Assembly: GCF_003576645.1 (NCBI RefSeq)
Contig: NC_044919.1
Location: 21,264,372-21,328,371 of the forward strand
Length of the DNA stretch: 64,000 nt
Direction: 5' to 3'
Source of the DNA: Ipomoea triloba
Lineage: Eukaryota; Streptophyta; Magnoliopsida; Solanales; Convolvulaceae
Shown here piece by piece: positions 47,096 to 58,374 of the stretch. Below the pieces are notes generated by a model that made no database searches, was not told where the DNA came from, and saw only the letters and a program-made list of their open reading frames with translations. The translations under genes and the position numbers were made by a program. How positions within the stretch are numbered: position 1 is the stretch's first letter; every line of letters begins with the position of its first letter.

Positions 47096-47766
47096 TAGGG
47101 ATCACAATTCAACCCGCCCCCGACGGGAAAAACCGATCCCCGTCCCGACGGGGCGGGTACGGGGAATTATTTCGGAGAACGGGGGCGGGATGGGGAGAAG
47201 TTCCTAATCCCCGCGGGAAACGGGGACGGGGACGGGGAAGGGTATTCCCCGCCCCGACCCCGACCCCGATCCCCTCCCTGCCCCGTCCCCGATTCCCCGT
47301 ATATTATTATATTATATTATATATTTTATATTATTTATATACAAAGTATATAAGAAATTAAATGTTAAAATTCTAGAAGTTCATTTGTTTTGTTATGTAC
47401 TTATATTTGGACTTTGGACTTTGAAGGAGTTTGAAACAATTTAAAGTGTTTGTGCAATTTATGATTATGTATTTTTGTTTGAAACTTTGAAACTTTGGAT
47501 ATTTATAGTAACTTTAGAGTTTGGATATTTTAATTTTATTGATTTATGTGTGTTGAATTTGAACTTTGTTTAAGGATTCAATGTTTAGTTTCTTTTTTTA
47601 TAATATTAGTTTTTTTTTTAAATTTACATAATTTCAAAAAATCCCCACGGGGATTCCCTGTCCCCGAAAAATCCCTGTGGGGACGGGGATGGGGAATAAT
47701 TCCCCATCCCCGCCAGGGAACGGGGACCCCATACCCCGCCCCCGCCCCGCCCCGTTGACATCCCTA
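47096..47766. mobile_element. hAT non-autonomous element, very GC-rich ends, TSD GTTCCTCC
   Basis: 671 bp starting TAGGGATCACAATTC and ending GTTGACATCCCTA. The 8-bp GTTCCTCC at 47088-47095 is repeated at 47767-47774. The terminal 200 bp on the left and about 130 bp on the right are made of GGGGACGGGG/CCCCGACCCC motifs; the centre is AT-rich. The 118-codon frame across the left end is a by-product of the repeats. Confidence 0.92.
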
Positions 47767-47941
47767 GTTCCTCCTGCAATAGCTGCCTAGCGGGCACGTC
47801 AGGCGCGCTTGACAGCTCTTTTTTTTTTTTTAATAACTATTTTTGTTTTGTTTTTTTCTCTTTCCACTTTCTCTTTCCTAATCACACTTACAAAAACTCC
47901 TCAATTACCGTGAAAAAACTCCATTGATAAGGATGCTCTTA

Positions 47942-48255
47942 GGCCTTCTTCAATAGTGGCAAGTTTTTTAGGAAATTTTGTAGGTGTGACTAGGAAAGAG
48001 AAAATAAGAGTTAAGAAAAAAAAAGAAAAAAAAAACAAAACGAAAAAAATGAAAATATTAAAAATAAAAATAATATTTACGCGCCCGTGTGGGCGTGAGA
48101 GTTTGCAACTCTCATTACTTTTGGTGGGGCCCACTTAGTCTACAAAACCCCCATCTTTGCAGAAAGCATTGTTTTATTCTCTCTCCATTTTATCACTCTT
48201 CCACATCATCATCTTTTTCTTAAAAATATGTAAAATCCCCTTATTGGGGAAGGCC
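47942..48255. mobile_element. Tourist-like (PIF/Harbinger) MITE, TSD TTA
   Basis: 314 bp starting GGCCTTCTTCAATAG and ending TTGGGGAAGGCC, with TTA at 47939-47941 and 48256-48258. It has the same inner CGCGCCCG and GGGGCCCACTT features as the copy at 24438-24789. Confidence 0.85.
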
Positions 48256-48358
48256 TTAATATGTTCTCTTTACGCACTTGTCAAGGGCGTCGAGAGGCTC
48301 CTCGTCCACTGCACTATCACGTGTGAGAGTAGCAGTTGCCTAGAAGCTAGTCCAATTT

Positions 48359-48511
48359 CTATCTATTTTTAGGAAAAAAAATACTATATTGACTCTCTTT
48401 TTTTGTGCGCCTGAGGGACCGGTAAGTCCCAAGATTAGTAAACTTTCCTCGTTGCAACACCTCTAGCGTTTTCTCTAGCAAGGTCTTGACTCTTGATTCC
48501 TTTGAGAGGTT
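48359..48511 (-). mobile_element. Probable 3' end of the interrupted LINE
   Basis: The minus frame SKESRVKTLLEKTLEVLQRGKFTNLG lines up with the end of the LINE RNase H region, and its sequence adjoins, across the LTR element at 48512-50773, the part at 50779-51770. The AGGTT target duplication joins the two pieces. Assignment as LINE tail is by position more than by homology. Confidence 0.45.
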
Positions 48512-48852
48512 TGATGGATAATACACTAGGCCTGAGCTACATGGACCGACCCAAGAGAGCAATTGGATCAAGAAAGCCCAAGAAGGACCCTCAACACAAA
48601 GCTACAGAAGAGTTCGATAAAGATTGGACTTAGCACTTATAATATTAGTAAGATTAGGGCTTATTAGTTATAATGTATCAGGAACTCCTAATATCAGGCA
48701 GTCCAGGATTCTTATTCCTTGTATAAATAGACTCTCCATACACGGAGAAAGGGAAGCAATTCACACCTTAAATTCTATATTATCGCTATTCTAACAGGTA
48801 GTGTTGGCTTGCCTTTGACTACCCAGAAGTCATAGAAGTCATAAAACAAACA
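48512..48852 (+). repeat. 5' LTR of the small element
   Basis: 341 bp. Relative to the 3' LTR it lacks part of the segment before the TATA box (GGGCTCTAGACCCAAAGTATG) and part of the region after it. Confidence 0.9.
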
Positions 48853-49355
48853 TTGCCCCGTCCGTGGGGACCGAAACAAAATGTTTACGTTCACTCCTCA
48901 AATTATTCTCAATTTGGACCTGCATCGAGTCCTCAATTCGTACCTGCATCGATTCATTGATTTGAACTTGCATATAGTCATCCGTATCGGAGTGGCGGTG
49001 GATTAGAATTTACTCTCACAAATCAAGATGTCGCGTTACAATAGCCAGGGACATTCACCAAGCAAATCCAATCCAAATACGGCGATCGCGGATGTCTACT
49101 ACTAATTTCCGTAGAGGTTTACCACTGTATTGAAATCTTACCAATTAAAAGGGTGGTAAGGTAGAGTTGCAATCCTCATGCAATTCTAAGTAAACCAAAG
49201 CTGTTGCAATCCTCATGCAATTCTAAGTAAACCAAAGGTGGCATGTATTTAGTACGTGGCAGCATATGGGGGCAAAGCACATAAATATTGTCCAAATCAA
49301 AACAAGGTGATAATCAGGCAGCATCATCAAACTTTTACAGATGTCAAAAGACAAC

Positions 49356-49639
49356 GGCCTGTTTGATAAATAATCAGCGTATCAGCCAATTTTGGCTTAT
49401 TTGATCACTATTAGTTGTTTGGTTAATAAACTTTTTATAACTCTAAAATATTAAAATTCAAAAGTCTACTCAAAGTAGCATTTTCAATTAGCTTTTTGAA
49501 AAAAATATTATACCAAACAGGTATCAGCTAACAGCCAACCCAATCAACCAACTTTTTACAATCAGCTAATGTTATTAACAAATCATACATTCTAACCCAA
49601 ACACCCAACCCAATCAACCAACAACCATTCACCAGGACC
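49356..49639. mobile_element. MITE, GGCCCTGTTTGG family, inside the small LTR element
   Basis: Starts GGCCTGTTTGATAAATAATC and ends ATTCACCAGGACC. AAC flanks it on both sides (49353-49355, 49640-49642), the only member where I see a 3-bp duplication. Confidence 0.7.
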
Positions 49640-50149
49640 AACACCAAACCAGAAACTCAAATGCGCTTTAATAGTCCGATTTTGGTCGGACAGAAACGGC
49701 GACCCAATCATCCAACTTTGCGTACATCGAAGAGCACCATGGCAAGGATAATCGTGTCGAATGAGGTTTCGTGAGGATTTTCATCAGAACAGGGAACGAT
49801 TTCATACATGGAAAATATATTGATGGCAAAGCTATGAGGAAATTTCCACCCAAGAGCAAGGAGCCGACTATATATTCTCGGCAGAAATAAGGAGATAAAG
49901 CAGGGGTAGACCGGTTACCTTGTTGGGCAGAAAGAAGCAAAATAGAAAAAAAAAAGATAATTAGAAAGAAGAAGAAGAAGAATCAAGAGCCTTCGGCCAA
50001 AAAAAAAAACCATTAGCTAGTAGCAGACTCGTATTCCCACCACCGTGTGGAAGAAACACATACTCACTAGGCGATGGAAGACTCACGCTGGAGACATAAG
50101 GCAGCCCCACTCGGAGCATAGTGGTTAGCTTAAGTCACCCCTCGCAACA

Positions 50150-50320
50150 AGTGTGTATAAATAGACCCTCCATACACGGTGAAAGGGACAAGCAACTCTC
50201 TGAGCAATACAATACCTATATTCTCTCATTATATTTTCCTACATATTTTCTATATTTTCGCTATTCCAACAAGTAGTGTTGGTTTGCTTTTGACTACCCG
50301 AAAGTCATAAAACGAACATT
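50150..50320 (+). repeat. Extra LTR piece (TATA box to end) inside the small element
   Basis: From TGTATAAATAGACCCTCC to ATAAAACGAACA it copies the R-U5 part of this LTR family, without the upstream part. The full 3' LTR begins 94 bp later. Confidence 0.8.
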
Positions 50321-50413
50321 TATTCTATTTGCAGATTGACCGAAGCAGAAAAACACAATTATACTTTCCCGAAACTTTATATTCACAAAATTCCAAGAAA
50401 GTGGAGGACTGGA

Positions 50414-50773
50414 TGATGGATAATACACTAGGCTTGAGCTACATGAACCGGCCCAAGAGAGCAATTGGATCAAGAAAGCCCAAGAAGGACCCTCAACACA
50501 AAACTACAGAAGAGTTCGATAAGGATTGGACTTAGCACTTATAATATTAGCAAGATTAGGGCTTATTAGTTATAATGTAACAGGGACTCCTAGTATCAGG
50601 CAGTCCAGGATTCTTATTCCTTGTAGGGCTCTAGACCCAAAGTATGTATAAATACACCCTCCATACACGGAGAAAGGGAAGCAATTCTGAGCAATACATT
50701 TTTCCTATATTCTCGCTATTCTAACAGGTAGTGTTGGCTTGCCTTTGACTACCCAGAAGTCATAAAACCAACA
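50414..50773 (+). repeat. 3' LTR of the small element
   Basis: 360 bp, ending ATAAAACCAACA just before the AGGTT duplication. Confidence 0.9.
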
Positions 50774-50778
50774 AGGTT

Positions 50779-51770
50779 GATCCAAGATCTCCGTCCCCAT
50801 CCCTTGGTTTGACCCAGGTTGGCTAAATAATTAGTGCATTAGTTGCCTTCCCGAAGAGCATGGATGATATCAATGTCTTGAATCTGGTTCATGATGGCTC
50901 TACGCCTCTACAGTCAAAGATCAAAGTATCAGCTTCCGGGCGAAACTTAGGCTCTTTCTTAATGGCATGAACCATAGACTCTGAGTTTCGACCATAATCA
51001 TATGCAGCCCACGGCTTTTGACAAGGACAAGCCCCTCCTTTAGACCCTAGAGTTCCACAATGAAATTACTGGTAGCACCCACCTTCGTCGTGAAGCCCAC
51101 AAGTGCCATTGTGGTCCCGAATCAGCTCACCCACACTAGCTAAACTAGAACTAGCTTTTTTAGCCCCATTAGTGTTTAGCTTGAAGAAGCTATGCGAAGG
51201 TGGAGACCAAGTGATCTAGACATGTCTCTCTAGTACTAAGTCTCTATATTTACGTATCAAATGTTCAACTTCAGTTGCCTCGGCTAAAGAATGTCGCACC
51301 ACCTCAGTGGTTGACAGAAGCCTGCGGTTGAAAACCATATCATTTCGGGCGTTCCATATATTCCAAATCATGTAGGGGAACATCATCTTCCATTTACAAT
51401 CAGCCATCTTCAATATCACAACTGCGCTTCATCCAGTCTAGAAGAGGAAACTAAGATGTAGCATTGAAATTCATTGGTGGAGCGCGACGATTCCAGCAGA
51501 TCAGGGAGTCTTCACAACGCCGGAAGAAATGGTCAAGCGACTCCTCTCCCTTCTCGCACCGCAGACAGTCTCCATTCACTGCTAACCCCCTTCCCCGTCT
51601 TTCCGCATTGACAAGGAATCCATTGTTGAAGAGTTTCCAAAGGAACAATTTGACTTTCTCAATGTAGCGTACTTGCCAAAGACAGTCACGATTGCCACCT
51701 TCTTCTTCATAGCCTACAATGAAATTAAAAGCAAACTTAACAGTAAAATAACTCGTACTTGAGTAGGGAC
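50779..51770 (-). mobile_element. LINE 3' part: zinc-binding RVT tail and RNase H, decayed
   Basis: On minus from 51770: SYFTVKFAFNFI, then VRYIEKVKLFLWKLFNNGFLVNAERRGRGL, then CLRCEKGEESLDHFFRRC, the zf-RVT region that follows reverse transcriptase in plant LINEs. Next comes WNIWNARNDMVFN and an RNase H-like part (KLNTNGAKKA..., where NTDGA is usual, so a catalytic Asp is lost; GELIRDHNG). Stops break it. The reading frame continues without loss across the copia insertion into 57316: ...DDVLCCP joins YSSTSYFTVKFAF once the GGGAC duplication is removed. It is a dead element. Confidence 0.85.
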
Positions 51771-52686
51771 TGTTGGGTCCCTCCATGTGGAAGAACAAAA
51801 TAATAAAATAAAAAATGTTTGGCATTTTGTTTCTCTTGGCTCAAGACACCATTTTTCAACTTCAATTATTTCCCATTCCATTTTGTCTCTTTCGGCAGTA
51901 GAGAGAGGCATCAGAAGAGGGAATTTTATTTTCCCATATTATTCACTCAATGTTTCGGCAGTAGAGAGAGGCAGAAGACAGTGGAAGAAAAACCATTTTT
52001 CTCTCATTTCATTTCGGCAGTTTTGCAGCAGAAGAAAGAAATCATTTCTCTTCTTCATCTTGGTGCTATTTTGTCGTGAGTTTGCTGAAGCTCTGGGTAC
52101 TATCTTCATCAAATATTTGAGGTCAACTTGCATTTATTCCAGGCATCTTTTGGATATTCTCGTACTACTTGTATTCATTTTTATCATATTAGTAGTGGTT
52201 GAATATTTTGAGTACGAGATATTATTATGTTTAGCCTGTGAATGTGGAAGAATGTTGGCCTAGGAGTTGATATATTTGATGATTTGTGGATGAATGTTGG
52301 CCTAGGAGTTGATATATTTGATGATTTGTGGATGTATGGCTCGTGTGGTAGCCTAAAACTTTGTACCCGAAAGATGTATGGCTCGTGTGGTAGCCTAAAA
52401 CTTTGTACCCGAAATTTGTGATAGTGGAAATTGTTGTTGTTACTTTGTACCCGAAATTTGTGATAGTGGAAATTGTTGTTGTTGGTGTGTACCCGAAATT
52501 TGTGATAGTGGAAATTGTTGTTGTTGGTGACCCATGGTTTTTCCCCGTGGTTTTGGGGTTTTCCACGTAAATCTTGTGTTCCTTGTGTTCATATTTATTT
52601 TTGGGCTATTGTGTATTATCTCGTATTTGTGCACCGTGTTGGTCTTGTGATTTTAATTGTCACAGGCAGTGGGATTTTTCCTAACA
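51771..52686 (+). repeat. 5' LTR of the copia element, with stepwise tandem duplications
   Basis: 916 bp against 749 bp for the 3' LTR. The extra length is at about 52250-52530: GAATGTTGGCCTAGGAGTTG doubled, GATGTATGGCTCGTGTGG doubled, and TACCCGAAATTTGTGATAGT tripled. Confidence 0.92.
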
Positions 52687-52728
52687 AAGTGGTATCAGAG
52701 CCCTGGTTGTTAATTTGGTATATTTGAA

Positions 52729-54510
52729 ATGGAGGCAAATACGAGTAATATGGTACGATTGAATGGTAAAAATTATCACATTTGGAAGGCCAAAATGATG
52801 GATCTCCTGTTTGTGAAAAAGTTACATCTACCTGTGTTTGCAAGTGCAAAGCCTGAAAATATGTCAGATGAGGAGTGGGACTTTGAACACCAACAAGTTT
52901 GTGGTTATATTCGACAGTGGGTTGAAGATAATGTTTTGAACCACATTATTAATGAGACACATGCCAGGAGCCTATGGAATAAACTTGGGACCCTGTATGC
53001 TTCTAAGACAGGCAATAGCAAATTGTTTTTGCTGAAACAGATGATGAATATAAGATACAGGGAAGATACAGGGAAGGTACATTGATCAATGATCATGTTA
53101 ATGATTTTCAGGGCGTTCTTGATCAGTTGTCTGGTATGGGCATCAAATTTGAGGATGAGGTACTTGGTCTCTGGTTGCTTAATACTCTACCAGATTCTTG
53201 GGAAACATTTCGAGTTTCATTGACCAATTCTGCTCCCAACGGTGTTGTGACCATGGAATATGTCAAGAGTGGTATCTTGAATGAAGAAACAAGAAGAAGA
53301 TCTCAAGACACATCTACTTCTCAGTCAGATATTTTGGTTACAGATGATAGGGGGAGAAACAAGCAAAAGGGTCAGATGGGTAGAGATAAAAGCAGAAGCA
53401 AGTCAAGGTCAAGGTACAAGGATATTGAATGTCATTATTGTGGTAAGAAAGGTCACATCAAGAAATATTTCTTCAAGTGGAAAAGAGAAAAGAAGCAAGA
53501 TAATAAAGATGGTGACACCGGGAATCAAGTTGCAACAGTTAGAACAGATTTACTTGTTGCCTGTGATGAGAACGCCATCAACGTTGCATGCCATGAGACA
53601 ACTTGGATTGTGGATTCAGGTGCAGCCTACCATGTTACACCAAGGAAGGAATTCTTTTCTTCATATACTCCAGGTGACTTTGGAGAACTCAGAATGGGTG
53701 ATGATGGTCAGGTGAAGGTGACGGGTACCGGTACAGTTTGCCTTGAGACAAGTAATGGCACAAAGTTGGTACTTAAAAATGTCAAGCATGCACCAGATAT
53801 CAGATTGAATCTTATTTCTACAGGAAAACTTGATGATGACGGTTTTGTTGTTTCTTTGGTGATGGCCATTGGAAAATCACTAAAGGCTCGCTGGTTGTTG
53901 CACGAGGTAACAAGTCTTCTAACTTGTACTCTTTGCAAAGTTCTGTTTCTGATGATTCAGTGAATGTGGTAGAAAAAGAATGTGCATCAGAATTGTGGCA
54001 TAAACGACTTGGTCACATGAGTGTGAAGGGGATTGATTACCTTGCCAAGAAGAGTAAGCTTTCTGGGGTTAAAGAAGCTAGATTGGACAAGTGTGTTCAC
54101 TGCTTGGCTGGAAAACAGAGAAGGGTTTCTTTCATGAGCCATCCTCCTACAAAAAGGTCAGAGCCACTTGATTTGATACATTCTGATGTGTGTGGACCAA
54201 TGAAGGTTAGATCACTTGGAGGTGCATATTACTTTGTAACCTTTATTGATGACTATTCTAGGAAACTCTGGGTCTACACTTTGAAGCACAAAAGTGATGT
54301 GCTTGGTGTGTTTAAAGAGTTTCATGCCCTTGTTGAGAGACAGACAGGAAAGAAATTGAAGTGTATCCGTACTGATAATGGTGGTGAATATTGTGGACCA
54401 TTTGATGAGTACTGCAGACGGTATGGCATTAGACATCAGAAAACTCCTCCTAAGACTCCTCAGTTAAATGGCTTAGCAGAAAGGATGAACCGAACTATCA
54501 TGGAGAGATT
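52729..54510 (+). pseudogene. Copia gag-protease-integrase (front), two frameshifts
   Basis: Gag starts at ATG 52729, 43 bp after the LTR (LNGKNYHIWKAKMMDLL). It breaks at about 53060, where the 11-bp GATACAGGGAA is duplicated, shifting the frame. The next frame (53082-53963) gives the rest of gag, a CCHC knuckle CHYCGKKGHIKKYF (final Cys replaced by Phe), and protease WIVDSGAAYHVTP. A second shift near 53850 leads to the integrase frame 53924-54510: zinc-binding LWHKRLGHMS and CVHCLAGKQ, then catalytic HSDVCG, RTDNGGEY and LNGLAERMNR. It stops at the LTR start 54511. It belongs to the Tork/Tnt1-like side of copia by its integrase text. Confidence 0.9.
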
Positions 54511-54996
54511 TGTTGGGTCCCTCCATGTGGAAGAACAAAACACAACAAAACAAAATAATAAAATAAAAAATGTTTGGCATTTTGTTTCTCTTGGCTCAAG
54601 ACACCATTTTTCAACTTCAATTATTTCCCATTCCATTTTGTCTCTTTCGGCAGTAGAGAGAGGCATCAGAAGAGGGAATTTTATTTTCCCATATTATTCA
54701 CTCAATGTTTCGGCAGTAGAGAGAGGCAGAAGACAGTGGAAGAAAAATCATTTTTCTCTCATTCCATTTCGGCAGTTTTGCAGTAGAAGAAAGAAATCAT
54801 TTCTCTTCTTCATCTTGGTGCTATTTTGTCGTGAGTTTGCTAAAGCTTTGGGTACTATCTTCATCAAATATTTGAGGTCAGCTTGCATTTATTCCAGGCA
54901 TCTTTTGGATATTCTCGTACTACTTGTATTCATTTTTATCATATTAGTGGTGGTTGAATATTTTGAGTACGAGATATTATTATGTTTAGCCTGTGA
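54511..54996 (+). repeat. Partial LTR cut off by an N
   Basis: First 486 bp of the LTR, equal to 56567-57052. It ends at the N at 54997. Confidence 0.88.
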
Positions 54997-54997
54997 N
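54997..54997. other. Single N at a duplication junction (probable contig join)
   Basis: Left of the N the sequence ends within an LTR; right of it the text restarts in mid-gag at a point equal to 52942. The blocks 52942-54996 and 54998-57052 have the same length and order. Confidence 0.85.
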
Positions 54998-56566
54998 CAC
55001 ATTATTAATGAGACACATGCCAGGAGCCTATGGAATAAACTTGGGACCCTGTATGCTTCTAAGACAGGCAATAGCAAATTGTTTTTGCTGAAACAGATGA
55101 TGAATATAAGATACAGGGAAGATACAGGGAAGGTACATTGATCAATGATCATGTTAATGATTTTCAGGGCGTTCTTGATCAGTTGTCTGGTATGGGCATC
55201 AAATTTGAGGATGAGGTACTTGGTCTCTGGTTGCTTAATACTCTACCAGATTCTTGGGAAACATTTCGAGTTTCATTGACCAATTCTGCTCCCAACGGTG
55301 TTGTGACCATGGAATATGTCAAGAGTGGTATCTTGAATGAAGAAACAAGAAGAAGATCTCAAGACACATCTACTTCTCAGTCAGATATTTTGGTTACAGA
55401 TGATAGGGGGAGAAACAAGCAAAAGGGTCAGATGGGTAGAGATAAAAGCAGAAGCAAGTCAAGGTCAAGGTACAAGGATATTGAATGTCATTATTGTGGT
55501 AAGAAAGGTCACATCAAGAAATATTTCTTCAAGTGGAAAAGAGAAAAGAAGCAAGATAATAAAGATGGTGACACCGGGAATCAAGTTGCAACAGTTAGAA
55601 CAGATTTACTTGTTGCCTGTGATGAGAACGCCATCAACGTTGCATGCCATGAGACAACTTGGATTGTGGATTCAGGTGCAGCCTACCATGTTACACCAAG
55701 GAAGGAATTCTTTTCTTCATATACTCCAGGTGACTTTGGAGAACTCAGAATGGGTGATGATGGTCAGGTGAAGGTGACGGGTACCGGTACAGTTTGCCTT
55801 GAGACAAGTAATGGCACAAAGTTGGTACTTAAAAATGTCAAGCATGCACCAGATATCAGATTGAATCTTATTTCTACAGGAAAACTTGATGATGACGGTT
55901 TTGTTGTTTCTTTGGTGATGGCCATTGGAAAATCACTAAAGGCTCGCTGGTTGTTGCACGAGGTAACAAGTCTTCTAACTTGTACTCTTTGCAAAGTTCT
56001 GTTTCTGATGATTCAGTGAATGTGGTAGAAAAAGAATGTGCATCAGAATTGTGGCATAAACGACTTGGTCACATGAGTGTGAAGGGGATTGATTACCTTG
56101 CCAAGAAGAGTAAGCTTTCTGGGGTTAAAGAAGCTAGATTGGACAAGTGTGTTCACTGCTTGGCTGGAAAACAGAGAAGGGTTTCTTTCATGAGCCATCC
56201 TCCTACAAAAAGGTCAGAGCCACTTGATTTGATACATTCTGATGTGTGTGGACCAATGAAGGTTAGATCACTTGGAGGTGCATATTACTTTGTAACCTTT
56301 ATTGATGACTATTCTAGGAAACTCTGGGTCTACACTTTGAAGCACAAAAGTGATGTGCTTGGTGTGTTTAAAGAGTTTCATGCCCTTGTTGAGAGACAGA
56401 CAGGAAAGAAATTGAAGTGTATCCGTACTGATAATGGTGGTGAATATTGTGGACCATTTGATGAGTACTGCAGACGGTATGGCATTAGACATCAGAAAAC
56501 TCCTCCTAAGACTCCTCAGTTAAATGGCTTAGCAGAAAGGATGAACCGAACTATCATGGAGAGATT
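54998..56566 (+). pseudogene. Repeated copy of the copia gag-integrase region
   Basis: Same content as 52942-54510, including the 11-bp duplication and both frameshifts, at an offset of 2056 bp. Two independent insertions would not share both lesions, so this is one locus assembled twice or a recent duplication. Confidence 0.85.
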
Positions 56567-57315
56567 TGTTGGGTCCCTCCATGTGGAAGAACAAAACACA
56601 ACAAAACAAAATAATAAAATAAAAAATGTTTGGCATTTTGTTTCTCTTGGCTCAAGACACCATTTTTCAACTTCAATTATTTCCCATTCCATTTTGTCTC
56701 TTTCGGCAGTAGAGAGAGGCATCAGAAGAGGGAATTTTATTTTCCCATATTATTCACTCAATGTTTCGGCAGTAGAGAGAGGCAGAAGACAGTGGAAGAA
56801 AAATCATTTTTCTCTCATTCCATTTCGGCAGTTTTGCAGTAGAAGAAAGAAATCATTTCTCTTCTTCATCTTGGTGCTATTTTGTCGTGAGTTTGCTAAA
56901 GCTTTGGGTACTATCTTCATCAAATATTTGAGGTCAGCTTGCATTTATTCCAGGCATCTTTTGGATATTCTCGTACTACTTGTATTCATTTTTATCATAT
57001 TAGTGGTGGTTGAATATTTTGAGTACGAGATATTATTATGTTTAGCCTGTGAATGTGGAAGAATGTTGGCCTAGGAGTTGATATATTTGATGATTTGTGG
57101 ATGTATGGCTCGTGTGGTAGCCTAAAACTTTGTACCCGAAATTTGTGATAGTGGAAATTGTTGTTGTTTTTCCCCGTGGTTTTGGGGTTTTCCACGTAAA
57201 TCTTGTGTTCCTTGTGTTCATATTTATTTTTGGGCTATTGTGTATTATCTCGTATTTGTACACCGTGTTGGTCTTGTGATTTTAATTGTCACAGGCAGTG
57301 GGATTTTTCCTAACA
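56567..57315 (+). repeat. 3' LTR of the copia element
   Basis: 749 bp. It follows the integrase text directly (GAGAGATT|TGTTGGG), with no polypurine tract, so the internal deletion ran up to the LTR. Confidence 0.9.
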
Positions 57316-58373
57316 GGGACAACACAACACATCATCTTGAGTGTCCGTCACCACAATGGGTATGGCCCTAATGAGGTTTATCAAATTGTCTCGCAGGAAC
57401 ATCTCCAAAGCACCTATATCCCATGTTCTGTTTGGTAAGATAAATTGGCTGACCTTAACCTGTTCATATGCACTAGGAATAGCAATCTTTGTCGACGCCT
57501 CCAAGGGATTATTTCCAAGACGCCAACCCACCTATTAGACGAGAAGTTGAGAGAGTTCCTGTTACCCACTTTCCATTTGGCCCCTTTTAACACAACATCT
57601 CTGCCCTTCAGGATACCCTTCTATCCGAGGATGCATCAGTCTTGGCATTAACGAAAAGAAAACCCTCAATTTTGACGTATTTCTCCCTCATAGCTTTAAC
57701 CCACAATTTATTCAGGCAACCAATAACTTACCACGCCAACTTGACTAGAAAAGCAAGATTGAAATCCCTTGTTTGCCTAATTCCAAGACCCCTAGGGCCC
57801 ATGGCTTACAAATGCCATTCTAGTTAACGGTGTTAATTTTTTTTTTAGACTCCACATTGTGCCCCCAAAGAAAATTTATATAGATCCTATCAATATTGTC
57901 GCAAACACTGACCGAGAGGGCTAACGCTAACATGGTATACGTTAGGATCGTGGCAACGAAAGTTTGAGTAAGAACTATCCTCCTTGCGATACTAAGCGCA
58001 CTAGATTTCCAAGAAGCTAGTTTCTTCCTCATCTTGCCAATAGTCGATGCAAACATGTCCTTCGAGACTCTTTTTTAGCAAAACGGGGATGCCCAAATAA
58101 GAACCCATGTTGGAAGTGCGGGGGATGCTAGCAGCTCCACAAATATCATGCTTTGTACCTGTACTAGTGTTAGGTGAACAAAAAATTTGAGATTTAGTTT
58201 GGTTTACCTTAAGCCCGGAAGCTTTACCAAATCTATTCAGGCAATCCATCATCGCTTTAACTTGGCGCTCAGTGACTTCTCCAAACAGCATGATGTCATA
58301 CGCAAAGAACAAATGGGAAGTACCTACCCCTCCTCTTGTGATAGTAATGGGCTTCCACCCCCCCCCCCCCCCC

Positions 58374-58374
58374 N
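58374..58374. other. Single N in a poly-C run at a duplication junction
   Basis: Left of the N is a LINE poly-C run; right of it the text jumps back into the copia 3' LTR at a point equal to 57135. Confidence 0.85.

Larger units (their letters stand above)
48512..50773 (+). mobile_element. Small non-autonomous LTR retrotransposon, TSD AGGTT
   Basis: LTRs at 48512-48852 and 50414-50773 (both TGATGGATAATACACTAGGC... to ...CA) are bounded by AGGTT at 48507-48511 and 50774-50778. A primer-binding-like TTGCCCCGTCCGTGGGGACC follows the left LTR. At 2.26 kb with no gag or pol frame it is a TRIM-like parasite of a gypsy family. The inside holds a 37-bp tandem duplication (about 49165-49240), a MITE (49356-49639) and an extra piece of LTR (50150-50320). 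The 90-codon minus frame at 49668-49940 is unrecognised. Confidence 0.9.
51771..57315 (+). mobile_element. Ty1/copia element inserted in the LINE, deleted pol, TSD GGGAC
   Basis: Target duplication GGGAC lies at 51766-51770 and 57316-57320. LTRs: 51771-52686 and 56567-57315 (TGTTGGGTCC... to ...TTTTTCCTAACA). Primer-binding site TGGTATCAGAGCCC follows the left LTR at 52691. The inside codes for gag, protease and the front of integrase, then passes straight into an LTR; reverse transcriptase and RNase H are absent. A 2055-bp block is present twice around the N at 54997, so the genuine element is probably about 3.5 kb. Confidence 0.93.

Noticed and set aside
47005..47361. 118-codon frame rich in Gly, Arg and Pro
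   Set aside because: It lies mostly in the GC-rich end of a hAT element; composition comes from GGGGAC repeats.
51787..52263. 158-codon plus frame in the copia 5' LTR
   Set aside because: It lies wholly within an LTR and recurs in each LTR copy; no known protein, and the LTR explains its conservation.
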